The notes: generated from the letters alone by a model not told the origin. A stretch of 64,000 bases of DNA from Chaunax sp. Z400 (GCA_037577475.1 CM075189.1:34138050-34202049); one strand, 5' to 3'. Shown: positions 23,228-35,269, numbered from the stretch's first letter. Numbers and translations: made by a program.

Positions 23228-23228
23228 C

Positions 23229-23302
<74 letters not shown>
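23228..23302. repeat. (AT)n microsatellite
   Basis: About 75 bp of uninterrupted AT repeat. A second AT array of about 50 bp lies at 24071-24120. Both give IYIYIY readings with no meaning. Confidence 0.95.
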
Positions 23303-23304
<2 letters not shown>

Positions 23305-23470
23305 TGACTTTTCAAGCTGAGATGACAAAATTGGTCTTAGTTGCTTATGTACACATCCAGAACTTATGGTATCAATGTTATTGTTTGGAGTTGTTGATGT
23401 TTTGGCCACTGGCTGAATGTCTCATCTGTTTTTGGCCTCAGCCAACTTCTAAGAAAATATGTCAGTCTAA

Positions 23471-23790
23471 ATGGTAAATGGACTGTACTTATATAGAACC
23501 TTTCTAGTCTGACTGACCACACAAAGCTTTACAACAGCAGCCAGCATTCACCCATTCACACCAACATTCATACAGTGGTGACACTCGTACCATGCAAGGT
23601 TCCACCTGCTCATTAGGAGCAGTAACCTTTCACACCAACATTCATACACCAATGGAAAAGATACTGGGAGCAATTTGGGGTTTAGTATCTTGCCCAAGGA
23701 CACTTCGACATGTAGACAGCAGGGGCTGGGGATTGAACCACCGACCTTCTGATAAGTGGACTATCGCTCTACTACTGAGCCACAGCCGCC
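23471..23790 (-). mobile_element. tRNA-headed SINE, minus strand
   Basis: On the minus strand the element starts GGCGGCTGTGGCTCAGTAGT (A box) and continues to GGTCGGTGGTTCAATCC (B box). A body follows with GTGTCCTTGGGCAAGATACT and GAATGTTGGTGTGAATGGGT, ending in CAGTCCATTTACC. This is a well-known teleost SINE arrangement, nearly full length. Its head is close enough to a tRNA that a tRNA scan might flag it, but the body shows it is a SINE. Confidence 0.8.
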
Positions 23791-24069
23791 TAGCTGCTAA
23801 ATACTCTACTATGATATCTACACCATTTTGTCTCAGTGTCTTTCTGCTGTTTCTTTCTAAGTAGGTGGGTTTGTAGATCCTTTACCCTGAAAAGAGCTGC
23901 CTGCAGTAGGTGAGTCTTTCTTTTGTTGCCTGGATAAGAAAAACAATGAGCTGTAACTTATTCTTTAAAGTTCCATAAATCTGAGGGGAGGGGAGATAAT
24001 TCTGTCTTTGACTTGTAACATTATTTTGCAACATATAGTGGAAAATATTGGTTATAGCTGTTTTAAAGT

Positions 24070-24123
<54 letters not shown>

Positions 24124-24129
24124 ACGTGC

Positions 24130-25530
24130 TCCATTGTTTTTGTTTTTTTGCATCCGTATCATTCCTTCTGCATATGCATCACCCACTCCCCAGTGGAAAT
24201 ATGTGTGAAGCTGCCATATCTGAGGTTATTACCACATATGGCTGTTTGCCTTCCTGTGAAAATTGAAATGTGAATCCAGGGAGATTATGCAAAACAGAGT
24301 GAAGTATGTATCGGGGATCAGACAGGAAATAAATTATAAGTCTACTGTGCTGAGAAGGATTTCACCAAACTGTTATGCTTTAGAAATTTTAAATCACATT
24401 ATATGTAGATTGGACCCCAAGTGAAGCGTGAGTCGTCCACACTAATGATGAAGACGTGGATAAGAACCAGACATGTAATTTCATCTGTCTGCCTCTGTCA
24501 CTACTGCACAGCTTTTTCTCTGACTGGTTATAAGTAATTCAAAAGTCCAGACAGAAAATTGATCTTAAGGAGATATTCCAAGCTGTGCAAACGAATATGT
24601 GGTTTAACAAGGAGGACCTGAAACATTTTCACAGTTTTAATTGGCAATGATACGTCTGCTTGACACTCTCTGAGAAAAGCCAGACAGACTTATGCTACAT
24701 GTAAATCCTCTCCAACCACAGATGAAAAAAGGATTTTGAAGCCATTTCACAGGATGTAAATCCGTTTACTTATCCAATCAAATATGGTATCAAATATGGT
24801 TCTTTGTCAATTTTTAAAATGTAAAGCAAGTTTTACTATCTCTTATTGTTGTCTGTATTGCTGCTACTATCAGTCATATTTTCAACCAATTACTGGGCAA
24901 AACACTACTTGTGTCATAAAAAATACTGGAGCAACTCGAGCAACAAGTAAAAGTTCCTTTCTATGGTGCACAAGGCCAGAGCTTTCTTCCCTCAGATGGG
25001 TTTGAAGAGTGAGGAGTGAGGGAGTTTCTTCAGAGTAGTTGTCAGTACTTTCTAAGTTTTATTCTAGGCAACTGTTTGACTCATGTGTATTAGTAATACA
25101 GGAGAGTCTAATGCTGTTTATGGCAAATAGCAGCAGTTCAGAGATGGTTTGATGTCATTTTAATCTTTCAGTTGTCCAAGCCTGCCTCAAACCTCTCATC
25201 CCACTACTGTTGGTGTTAAAAGTGGCCTGTCTGACTCCATAGACATAAGCTACACAAACCAAGTCAAACTACAGACTAGGTTAGCCTTCTAGCCTTTTCA
25301 TTAATTAGTTATTACACTTAATTATTGCTCTCTAGCCAGCTTGTTAGCTCAAAAGCTATCCATACTCACTATTGACCTGTTGAAGAGGAGAGAGGAGGAG
25401 GATTGTAAGGAAGCATTGTGCTACTGACAGCGAGGAACTCATGAAAAAGACACTGACTGACAACTCGCATCCTTTCGTTGTTTTTTGGTGGGTTAAATGT
25501 ACAGTTTTAAGCTCTGTCAACAAGAGGTAA
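24130..25530. other. No gene recognised
   Basis: No exon, RNA gene or repeat border is supported. Confidence 0.45.
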
Positions 25531-25539
25531 TATGATCAC

Positions 25540-25860
25540 CCTTTTTTGTTTGTTTATCCGTTTGTTTATTTATTGAGAAGATGTCAATGGATTTTAATGA
25601 AATTTTGTGTTGAGGTGGATCTTTGGCAAAGGAAAACTTGATTAAACTTTGAGACAGATCTGGGTACAGATAGGGTTGTTGTTTTGTTTTTTTTACATTT
25701 GACCAATGTCATGAAAGAAAAAAAATAGACCAATCAAAATAAAATTATCCAGGCATGGACAAATGATGATGTTCCGTCACTGTGCACAATTAAATCTACA
25801 TCTGGAACATAATCCTTATCTATAAGCGGCCACAGATAACGGATGGATGGATGGATAGTC
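25540..25860 (+). repeat. Family D fragment plus LINE/SINE tail
   Basis: At 25545-25650 the family D phrases appear (TTTGTTTGTTTATCCGTTTG, then ATGGATTTTAATGAAATTTTG). At about 25822-25858 ATAAGCGGCCACAGATAACG is followed by three GATG repeats, the terminus of the SINE-like or LINE repeats elsewhere in the window. Confidence 0.5.
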
Positions 25861-25869
25861 TTTAGATCT

Positions 25870-28430
25870 CTGAAGCTGACTCAAAGTGATATCATTTCCT
25901 TTTTTTGTTGGCTGACAAGTGATGGCATGAAGGTACGTGGTCATTAATTCCCCTAGAATTAACAATAAAACGGGCTGTAATGACAGCTGTTTGTCAGGTT
26001 ACTGCACAACAAGGTCTGCCACCAACAATGAGATTACATGCCCCTTCAATTTCATAAAATGATTCTTGCCTTTAAGATTTAATTAAGTGATAGCCTAAGC
26101 TCCCAGGCTTGTCTGCTTACACTGTATGTTGTTTACAGAAGGCAAATAATAAATGCTTAACCAGAGCCAATTAGACATGCAGCACAAAATAGTAAGGTAA
26201 TGAACATGCTGAATTTTAATTTATATTCTACAGATGGCTGGTCTCTCTTTAGCTTTTAGAGCATCTACTCCTCAGAACTAGCATTAGGCATGACATTAGT
26301 GTGAAACTTTGCTACCTTAGAATGAGTCTTGTACATCCACAGAGGCAGCAGGTCTTCTACCACAGTCTGCCATGTTTCACCCTGGATTTAAAGAGGGTCT
26401 TAAGCATTTTTAATGGCCACTGCAGGGAAGGGTGCTACGAGGGGTTTTCAGTTTGTTGCAATCTACCACCACACCATTAGAGGCCACTAAATCATACACA
26501 CAAGACCTTTGTGTGTCGTATCTTGTGAGGTGTTCTTGCTTTTGTCACTCATTCAGTTTTGGCTGTTCTGGTGAGCCCACAACATTAGTGAGTTTTTAAG
26601 TAATACAGCCATCACAATTTATGTGACAATACTTGTCAGATGTTACCTGTCTCAATTACAAGTCATATAGAAAGTAAATATGGTTCATATTTGCCATTAG
26701 CCTCTGCTAGATCACATTTATCAGAAGTACTTTATGTTTATTGCAATAAAATGTGATTTCTGTAAAAAAAAAAAATTTAAAAAAATCAATTATAATATAA
26801 AGACATCGTTCGAAAAAGTCATGTTTATCTTGAACAATTACAAATGAGAAAAAGTTGTTATCACTATTTATGTACGGAACAAAAACCTCATTTAACACAT
26901 TCATTCCAATCTACACAACAAATGAAACCCGTGGCACACGAGTGTTGTGTTGTTGCTGCTGTTGTTGTTGTGTGTCTATAAAATAATGGAGAGAGTCGTG
27001 TCCATTCTGTGGAACATGCTGCAAATATAAAGGAACACAACACGCACTGTTTGCCCACAATTGCATTATCCTTGGGTCCAGTGGACCCGAAAATCAGCTA
27101 TGTAATATAAATGTGTGTGTGTGTGTGTGTGGATGGGTGCACAGTGTTGTTTTACCTGTTCTTTACAGAAAATGAGCTAAGGCCAAAGAATTTAAGGTGA
27201 ATAAATAATTCATTACATATGTTGGTGTAGATTCTCATTCATCCAGGTCATGGTCATCCTCTTCTGAGGTCACGAACACGATGACAGCCGATGTCGACAG
27301 TTTGTTGTGTCTTCAATGACTGTAACGACCCACGATAGTTCTGTAGAATCTGTATACGGATACCTTAATGACTGTCTTTGTGTTAATGACCTCAGAAGAG
27401 CTTAAATGTCTGAAACTCCCCACCACTCAGAACTCAGGAAGCCTCTTGGATGAAACGTCTTCAAACCCTAAACAGAAGTCCAGCTGCTTCAGATTCAACC
27501 TTCAAGGAATTCATTACATCATTTTCCTTTCAGTAAACACTGAAAACAGTTCCCATGGACCTGAACACCACATAAAGGGTAATTTATCATACGGGCTAAA
27601 CCAGTGTTGTAGCATTCTCCGAGATTAAAGAAGATGGGGACTGTTAAACTAAAACTGTTAAAAAGTGACTCCATGCAGCTCGTAAGATGTCATCCCAAAC
27701 TGACTGACTAGTCTGAACTCGTGACACACTGCAAGGTGGAGCTATGTTTTTGTTCTTTGACCCACATTCTGACCCTACCATCTCTATGTGGCAGCAGAAA
27801 TCAGGATTCTTCTTACCAGCTGGTCTGGTCTTCTAACCACCAGGTACATAGTACTGTTATTTTAGTATTTTTGTTTTTTTTGTTTGTACTTGAACTAATC
27901 TTTCTTCTCCATTCTGATGCTTCCTCTCAACAGCAGCTGAACCTTTAGACCATGTCATGTTGAGATGCTGCCACATGAATGGCTGATGAGAAGACTGCAT
28001 TAACAAGTAGGTGCACAGGTTCATACTTGGATCATCTGAAGTGAAGACTGTAGAACCAGAGCCATGAGACTCCTAGAGGAAAAGACATAAACATATTCTG
28101 GATTTTACTCGGGTTCTGTTCCGCTGTATAGATGTAAAAGCAAAAGTAGGCAGGTTACAAAACACAGGGTTCCTCAGAGAGAACAACACACAGCAGCCCA
28201 TCCCATATCTGTGCAGCTGCAGTAACCAAGCATAAAAGTCATAAAACTGTTGTGAAATGTGCCATTTTTCTGCTCCTGAATAATGCATGACCAGACAAAA
28301 ACATATTTGCTCAATAAGAAGTATCTGCATGGCTCATGCTTTCTGGAGAAGCGCTCTGTTTGGATCTGTCAAAAAATGTAAATAAATGGGCTGCCAAGGT
28401 GGTATTAGGGAAGGCTTTTGTTTCGCCAAA
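25870..28430. other. No gene recognised
   Basis: About 2.5 kb of AT-rich sequence with only small simple repeats: an A-rich stretch near 26765, TTGTTGTTGCTGCTGTTGTT near 26947, and a short TG run at 27112-27130. Open stretches at 27368 and 28073 lack splice or domain support. Confidence 0.45.
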
Positions 28431-28439
28431 TATCTATTC

Positions 28440-28830
28440 AGGTGTGCAGATTTGTTACCTCCACCCAGGAGGATGTGATTTAGCTGTTATTGATTGCTTT
28501 GTTTATTTGTTTGTTTGTTTGTCTGTCTGTTAGCAGGATTGCTGAAAAACTGAGTGTGATTTAATTTTCTGGAGATGTAAGGTATGATCCAAGGACCAGT
28601 CCGTTAGATTCTGGTGGTGATCATCTTCATCTGCATCCAGTATTTTTTTTTTAATTTATAGAAAGATAAAACCATTTTATCTTCTAACTTAATGGATAAT
28701 GTAGTTAGTTAATGAGATCCAGCCCACATCAGAGTCTGATCTCGATCCAAGTCCTATTCTGGATGTGGTGATCCAGAATGTTTAATTTTATAAAAAATCC
28801 ACCTCTGTGACATAACAAATAATAACAATA
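28440..28830 (+). repeat. Dispersed repeat, family D copy
   Basis: CCTCCACCCAGGAGGATGTG, TTTGTTTGTTTGTCTGTCTG, TTAGCAGGATTGCTGAAAAAC, then TTCTGGTGGTGATCATC and later GATCTCGATCCAAGTC. This is the clearest family D copy in this part of the window. It is noncoding. Confidence 0.6.
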
Positions 28831-28986
28831 GAGATTGAACTGAGATCAAATTGTGGCTGAAACTGTGCTGATTCTCAAATAATCACTAGAGCAGCGTTTC
28901 TCAACCAGCCCCCTTTGAGAGTATGCAAAATCTCAAGTCACCCTTGTGTAAAATTAGTTTAAAAATGCACACTCTGCATCCCTCAC

Positions 28987-29029
28987 CCCTCTACACACAC
29001 ACACAGAGACACACACACACGCACACATG

Positions 29030-29060
<31 letters not shown>

Positions 29061-29080
29061 ACACACACATGCACACACAG

Positions 29081-29111
<31 letters not shown>

Positions 29112-29151
29112 TGCACACACACACACACACACACACACATGCACACACACA
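28987..29151 (+). repeat. (CA)n microsatellite with CAGA/CATG variants
   Basis: About 165 bp of CA repeat with interspersed CAGACA and CATGCA variants. Confidence 0.95.
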
Positions 29152-29187
29152 GTGGTTATTGAGAGGGGGGGGGTAAATGTGACTTAT

Positions 29188-30063
29188 CATTCCCTCCATG
29201 ATGCTGCGATGTCACGATCGCAACAATTAACGCAAATTCAACCAATCTATGCAAATTCTGCACGGCTTTGCAGTTTTGTCCAATCGTCGTAGTTTGCTGT
29301 GAGTTTCACCAGTCATATCACTCACAGGTTGAGTCATACTTGTACATCACCAAACTCACTTCCTTGTTTCTGGGTGTGAAGATGTTGACATGAATGTCTC
29401 ACATTTAGACGTGAAAATTACGGCTAAAGACCGTGTGAGGTAATTTTCTCATGTTCTACATGAAAGCAGGGGTAAATTGTTTTGCACCATATGCAACGTT
29501 GCGGTGGAACAGAAACGAAAAGTCGTCGACCGACAAACACTTTTATACCACAAAACACACCTGGAGAATGCATGACACGTGTGGACAACAGACCAAACAT
29601 ATCACCATAACAGAGGCTGCTGCATCCAGATCTGTTGAAGCTGAAAGAATCAACATGAGTTAGAATAAATGGGCGTGGTCAGTGAGGTCAGGGACTGTAG
29701 TGTGACAAACTGTGTGTGTGAGATAAAGAAAATGGATAAAAAGTCTCAGATAAAATGTTTACATTAACATGAACATTACAGTGTGAAAGTTTATTCAACA
29801 TAGCAACTGGATATGGAATGAAATCAAAGATCAGGGGTGTGTGTATGTGAGAGAGAGAGAGAGAGAGAGATACCTGTGTGTGAGAGACTTCACTGAGGCA
29901 GATGAGAGCGAGAGAAAATACTTTCATGTAAATCATCAATTGTGATATATGCTTGAAAATAGGGCAACATGCACTGCAAATTTGAGAAAAGCCGCTGCAA
30001 AAATCAGGCAGTTTTCAACAATCAACAATCACAAAAAAGGCCCGTGAAATCCTGGAGGGACTG
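29188..30063 (+). mobile_element. hAT-type DNA element with BED-finger remnant
   Basis: The termini are inverted: CATTCCCTCCATGAT at 29188 and ATCCTGGAGGGACTG ending at 30063 (reverse complement CAGTCCCTCCAGGAT). Flanks share ACTTAT/ACTTAC, compatible with a decayed target duplication. Inside, from about 29440 on the plus strand, HESRGKLFCTICNVAVEQKR is read, with KTHLENA downstream. That is a BED-type zinc finger of the kind in CGGBP1-like hAT proteins, with the first two Cys as C-x2-C. Further on, in another frame, ASRSVEAERINMS fits the segment after the finger. Frameshifts separate these pieces and the catalytic part is absent, so this is a decayed derivative. A (GA)n run lies near 29848-29870. 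Confidence 0.65.
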
Positions 30064-30249
30064 ACTTACTATCAATGGGAACCTGATCCGAGGAGGATGC
30101 ACCAACCGCTCTATTCTGGCAGAGGTGTAGCTCCTGGTACTGGTTCATGGTGTAAATTAGAATAAAAAAAGCTCAGCTTACACAAATATGTCTTTGAGAG
30201 GGGCAGCGACATTCTACTGATGCTACTTTTAACTAGTGAGTACTCCTCC

Positions 30250-30745
30250 ACCTTTTATCCAAAACCTGTCCAAACCCATGTCAGCAAGTTGTATAATGTG
30301 AGATCTTCCCTGATCCCTGCCAGTTGTTCCTGTACCAGCAGTGGTGAGTCTTTTGAGCTTTCCAGTTAAGTTTTTTACACACCCAGTCAAACCATGTTGA
30401 AACATAGTGTTTAAATCTGTGGTGGAGAATGTTCAGATGCTGAGTGATGAGGTCAGATAGTGCACTGCTGCTGTTTGAATATTCACCGCACAAGGGTCAC
30501 ATGTCAAGATGTCCTGTTCCACAAAGGAACGCCAGAGTATCAGCTTGAATCTGAAGCCGTGCAATTTGTTGGACGAGGTGAGAATTTCTTCTTTGCCTTG
30601 CATTTTAGTTTTCAGTTCATTGAGATGCCTACATCATGTCGGCCAAGGATGTGAGCTTCATGCACCACAGAGCATCTGCAATCAACTCTGCATGTGCAGA
30701 CTTTTCTTCTCTCAGGAACATTCTGGGTTCAGTGCTGTTCCCCCG
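30250..30745 (-). pseudogene. hAT transposase fragment (ZBED5/GTF2IRD2-like), antisense
   Basis: Minus-strand reading from about 30740 gives FLREEKSAHAELIADALWCM, KLTSLADMM, then (frame changes and stops intervening) GKEEILTSSNKLHGFRFKLI, and HRFKHYVSTWFDWVC. The order F-L-x-E, LADxF-like, NELxxxxQGKE-like, KLHGFxxKLxLW is that of the central region of domesticated or active hAT transposases of the ZBED5/GTF2IRD2 type. No intact BED finger or C-terminal dimerisation block is present. The plus strand over the same interval looks deceptively exon-like. Confidence 0.6.
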
Positions 30746-31112
30746 CAGTTAAATTCATGTCTAGTTAAACTACATGACATCCTTTCTATACAAATTAAAG
30801 CATTAATAAGCATCACTACCACAAGTGTAAAAGTGACATTAATGATCTTGGATGACAAACTGAGACAATTTGCACAAATCTAAACAAGAAAAATTGCTGC
30901 CAACCAGTATTGTTCAACACTTATGTGACCACAGTGCTCATGTTCCTTATTTGTCTTTGTTTTGGATTAGATTTTAAATTTAGACTTTAGAAATTTGCAC
31001 ACACAAAAAAACCTACATTTGATTTGATACATTCTATAGATTTGTAATGAATTAACTGGACAATTGTTGTAAAACTATATAGAATCCTATACTATCCTCA
31101 ATATAATTGTTA

Positions 31113-31641
31113 GGGCCTGTGTCCACCAGTGTCCTGAGGCCAGAGTATTTGTTTACTTATTTGCAATGGGAGCGTTGTGTATTTATAACACGCTACAAAC
31201 AACGGTAACGTGACGAGTCGCTGAGCGTCTTTTCTGCACGTTTGGGGGGTTTTTTTGGTCACAGAGTTGAAAAATGTTCAACTTTGGGTGACACACAGCG
31301 CTCGTCACTTCACTTTTTACCCAGCCATCCAATCACAGTGAAGGAAGGGCGTGACCCACATAGACCTGCAGGTCCGTCCTCTCTCCCTACTTCCTGCAGC
31401 CTTCCCTTCATCCAGAGCCAGGACCAGAGCAGGTCCTCTACCTTGTGCTGCCATTTTTAAACTAAATATTTGTTAATAAAACAAACTATCTCTAAAATTA
31501 GGTACTTATAACACAAATTACTTCCGCAAATATTCCGTATTATAGCAACCAAAGCGCCTCAGCTGAAAAACGCTGCACCTCCAAAGCGCTGTCAAGCGCT
31601 GCCAGCTGGTCATTTTCAGAAGAACACCTGGACACAGGCCC
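31113..31641 (+). mobile_element. 529-bp non-autonomous DNA transposon (PIF/Harbinger-like)
   Basis: The left end GGGCCTGTGTCCACC and right end GGACACAGGCCC are inverted repeats, and TTA flanks both sides (31110-31112 and 31642-31644). A three-base TTA/TAA target duplication with G-rich ends is typical of PIF/Harbinger elements. There is no transposase ORF. A 3'-half copy lies at 40539-40840 and a reversed, truncated copy at 45518-45900, all sharing TCCGTCCTCTCTCCCTAC and CTTCCCTTCATCCAGA. The copies at 31113 and 40539 also share TTGTTAATAAAACAAACTAT. Confidence 0.75.
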
Positions 31642-31689
31642 TTATTCCAGCAGTACCAGTCCCATCTCTCACCGGATCATCACCATAAT

Positions 31690-31850
31690 TTAATCACCTC
31701 TAGGATATGCTGGGGTCCATCTTTGGTGAAACTTTCATGCAAACCAGTCCATTAGTTTTTGTATAATCCTGCAAACACAAACAAACACACAAACAGACAA
31801 ACAAACAAACTGAACTGATCACATAACCTTCTTGGCAGAGGTAATTAAGA
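31690..31850 (-). repeat. Dispersed repeat, family D, reverse copy
   Basis: TCACCTCTAGGATATGCTGG, GGTGAAACTTTCATGCAAAC, CAAACAGACAAACAAACAAAC and CTTCTTGGCAGAGGTAATTA are the complement of the family D phrases in reversed order. Confidence 0.55.
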
Positions 31851-32471
31851 CTACAAAGCATCAAAATCAGAGGCAGCATGTTCTCTGTGGTGGTCTGTGA
31901 GACCCTTAAATTCATTGCAACAGGTGGACAGACCATTTTTTTCACTCTTTGTCAGTGAGAGAAATGATGAAGGTCTTTTCCATTAGCTACTGGAAGAAAT
32001 ATCTCTGTAGAGATTGGCCACAATAGGTGACAATGCGACCCATTTTGCAGCTGTGCTTTTATCTGTAAAAACACTCTTTGTACTTGAAATACCAGGTGGT
32101 TGGGCAGATGTCAAATAGGGCACTAATCTGAATGGGTGTGAAGATTTTCTATAGAGCTTTCCTGTCCTTTCCCAATGGCTTCCACTGCCTCAGATGTAGG
32201 CATCCATGTGAAATGTGAGGTCACAATCAAACCAGTCAGATTGCAGGAGTGATCACCACTTGAATTTGAAATTTTTTTTTTCGCTGCCTTACTGTGGAGC
32301 GACAAGCTTGCAGCTGAACAGTTGGCCTTCTGCAGTGGCTGCATGTGAAGGTCTGTGGAGATGAAATGAGATGTCAGTCTGTCACAACTCCACAAGGTGA
32401 ATGAGAGCAAGCTGCAACGCAAACACCTTTTTGTGAATGAGTTTCAATAACACCATCCTTTTGCTTTGTTC

Positions 32472-32474
<3 letters not shown>

Positions 32475-32562
<88 letters not shown>

Positions 32563-32579
32563 TGTGTGTGTGTGTGTGT
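32475..32579 (+). repeat. (TG)n microsatellite
   Basis: About 105 bp of TG with a single TATG variant near 32554. Confidence 0.95.
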
Positions 32580-32599
32580 TGGGGGATAGACAGAGATGT

Positions 32600-34060
32600 T
32601 CAGGGATGTTTTATCTTTTCTTTCCTTCTGATTGAATCCAATTTCCTTGCTTTCAATTAATTAAAACTCAAAGGATGAAACTTTGTGATGCATGCTGAAT
32701 ATGTAAGAACATTATGATTATGAGTCGCTAACAGTTTCTGTCTCGATGACTTCTACCCTCCTGTTATGGTCGCCCCTCCTTAACCACATCACAAAGACAG
32801 ACATGCACGTCCTCTTCATCTTACAAAGGGCCAAGTGTATTTGACTTTTTTCAGACCCCAGTATTAAAAGGTGTAATGTTCCTCTAGTGCCTATGTGTCC
32901 TTAATATATCGCAGCACACCTTGTGTAAACTGGCCACGAGGTGAAAGCAGTGTCTGCACCACAGGGCTCCAGACTGTACACTGGTAGCACTGGTGCAACA
33001 GCACATCATTTTGGTGCACCCAATAATTCACATTCACAATGAGAATTTCTCAACACATACTGACTGTAAAACAGGAATGAAGATTCAGACACAAAACAAG
33101 GATCAGCTCCACTTTTACAAAAATAAAGGTAAAAGTGTTGATGTTACAAGTACTGGAAAACTCAAATAACTCCTATTGGGGTGTCATCAAAACTCTGATT
33201 AATTAAATCTTAGTGTTTTCCCTTCCTTAATGAGGATACTGGCTGGATAACGTGTAGTACAGTATTTGTGAATTTGGCTCCTTTTTTTGTTTCTCAGCTG
33301 AAATATGAATCGAAAAATGAGACGTGATACAAAAACAGTCCAATCTTACTGTGTGTAACAATGAACTCTGCCACCGTGTGTGTGTGTGTGTGTCCCTCAG
33401 TGATGGCTCGATGGTGACTTTTAGTAACATTCTTATAAATCCAACTTAAACAAACCAGCTTTTCAGCTAAACCAAAATACACAACGCTTCTCACGTCAGT
33501 CTCACATGCAGAGACTCCAGGCAGACCCCTCTGTGTGTGGCAGGTCCATGCTACTGCTAGCAGTCCAACACAAAAACACCTGTCCCAATTATATCCCTGC
33601 CTCTCTAACCCTGCTCCCTGAACCACCCCCACACTGTCTCTGTGCTGCTACTGAATACTAACCAAACCCCAACACCACACTCTGAAGACTGGTTCTCTAC
33701 TAACAGACAAACAGCTTGAGTCACAGCTGAATCCTCACTGATTATGGATAAAGGAGACAAGTAATGCCATGCACTCCTGCTGCAGTGCATTTCCAGGAAG
33801 TGCGAGAGTCTGAGACAACACCACACTGTTAGAAACAATGAAACAGGAAACTAACTCGACTAAACCCTCAAAACACAACACCGTGTGTTGAGCAGCAGTT
33901 ACATACCAGTAATATTAGGAGTGCATTTCCTGTTTGTTATATATATTTGCAGCATTGAAGTGGTATCTTGTCATTCATCTTTTTGTCCCTAAATCTATTT
34001 ACACCATTTAAGGTAGAAATGAAAAACAATCATATTAGTACCTAAGAGGTTTGTTCTGTC
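32600..34060. other. No gene recognised; possible hAT end at 32962
   Basis: At 32962 CAGGGCTCCAGACTGTACAC resembles the terminal repeat of a fish hAT family, but no matching opposite end is visible nearby. A short (GT)n lies at 33377-33392. No supported exon. Confidence 0.35.
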
Positions 34061-34104
34061 CTCTCCCAGGTGTTTGAGTATCACAACTACTGTATTTTTG
34101 CATT

Positions 34105-34215
34105 ATGGTGACGGTGTCGGAGGAAATTATGCCGAAGGCTTGTGGTCGGATCAAGGAGTTCTGCCAGCGCCACTATCGGCCCTGCAGCCAGAACAGCAAT
34201 GACCTGGACCAGTGA
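34105..34215 (+). other. Candidate terminal coding segment, Cys-rich
   Basis: A GC-richer island in AT-rich DNA reads SEEIMPKACGRIKEFCQRHY followed by RPCSQNSNDLDQ and a TGA at 34213-34215. Three Cys (C13, C20, C27 counted from the ATG at 34105) are spaced at seven-residue steps. About 480 bp of AT-rich DNA follows, with ATTAAA at 34575 and 34682, as expected of a 3' untranslated region. The acceptor at 34069 (CTCTCCCAG) does not keep this frame open, because a TGA follows at once. The true 5' limit is therefore unclear: a later acceptor or a start at 34105 is possible. I do not recognise the family. Confidence 0.35.
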
Positions 34216-35158
34216 TGAAGCAGAGCCGGACCAGTCTGGCAGCGTGGAGACCAAAGCCTAGAGAACGGAACCACTGACCTCCACCACATGTAAAGAGTTG
34301 GAATCAGCTTTGAAACTATTACCTGATGGTCCGTTAATGGTCTAATATTTGATGTACACTGTATGAAATTTGCAGACCAAATATTTATATTTTATATATT
34401 TTTATGTATTTATATAATTTGTGTAACACTTTGTATAACGTACATTGCTGACAGAGAAAGTGAATATATATTTGAAAATGCATTGTTACTATGCTTATGA
34501 ATTGACAATATTCCACATACTTTGTGTGACATGACTCTCAGTGCAGTGTCAGACTGTGCTGCCATGCTCTTAATTAAAACATTAACTCTCTGTGTACTGT
34601 TTGTATATTACTTCTGTGCCATGTGAATCATATAAATTTACAGACAAAATATTTTATTTCATAGTTTTATTAATAGTTCTGTATTAAAAATGTGTTGAAT
34701 GACTGGTGTTGAGGGGTAAAAGTGTTTTATGAGAGCGATAGTTGGTATTCTTCATAATTGTGGGTGAAATCTCTTGACCAGATGGAGCCTGGGCCCCACG
34801 TATCAAGGCTGAGTCTTTGGCAGCAGACTAGGACCCTTTGCTGTGAGTCCTGCCCTCTCTCGTTGCCACGTTTCCACATTTTTTTGCTTGAGAGAGATTC
34901 TAAGTATTGTGTACACTTGGATTAGACTCTGAGAAAAGAGCATTGTGCATACAAAGCATGCGGAGCCTTAAAATGACTAGAGTGGAAAAACAGCTTACTC
35001 TGATCAGTATATAATGGAGTAAATTATTCTCTTCTCTTTCATTTTCCTCAAGTAGGCCTAGTTCACTTTCAATATCAAAGTTACTAGCCTTGATATAGCA
35101 ACTCAGGTGGAGTAAGACCAGGATGCAGCCGATATCCGACATATCAGTGCACTTATAC

Positions 35159-35269
35159 CTTGGCTTTTTGACGTCCTCATCATCGTCGGCCCAAGGGTTG
35201 ACCTTAACGACGGCCTCATCCATGGCCTCATCCACGGCCTCATCTAAGTCCTCATTAACTTTACAGGCA
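35159..35269 (-). other. Candidate acidic exon with DEA repeats
   Basis: On the minus strand an acceptor GTTCTGGCAG precedes, and a consensus donor CCAAG/GTATAAGT follows, a 111-bp open segment. It encodes ACKVNEDLDEAVDEAMDEAV, then VKVNPWADDDEDVKKP. A 12-bp unit (DEAV/DEAM type) is repeated three to four times. Exon size, both splice sites and the codon-preserving repeat make a real exon plausible, but no partner exon on the minus strand is identified and no family is recognised. Confidence 0.3.

Noticed and set aside
23700..23790. tRNA-like head with good A and B boxes
   Set aside because: Continues into a known SINE body and the cloverleaf is degenerate, so it is not a tRNA gene.
28980..29160. 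CRISPR-like regular repeats
   Set aside because: CA microsatellite with variants; no repeat-spacer structure here or anywhere in the window.
30509..30883. Plus-strand exon look-alike with donor GACGAG/GTGAGA reading CQDVLFHKGTPEYQLES
   Set aside because: The minus strand of the same interval encodes a recognisable hAT transposase, so the plus reading is its shadow.
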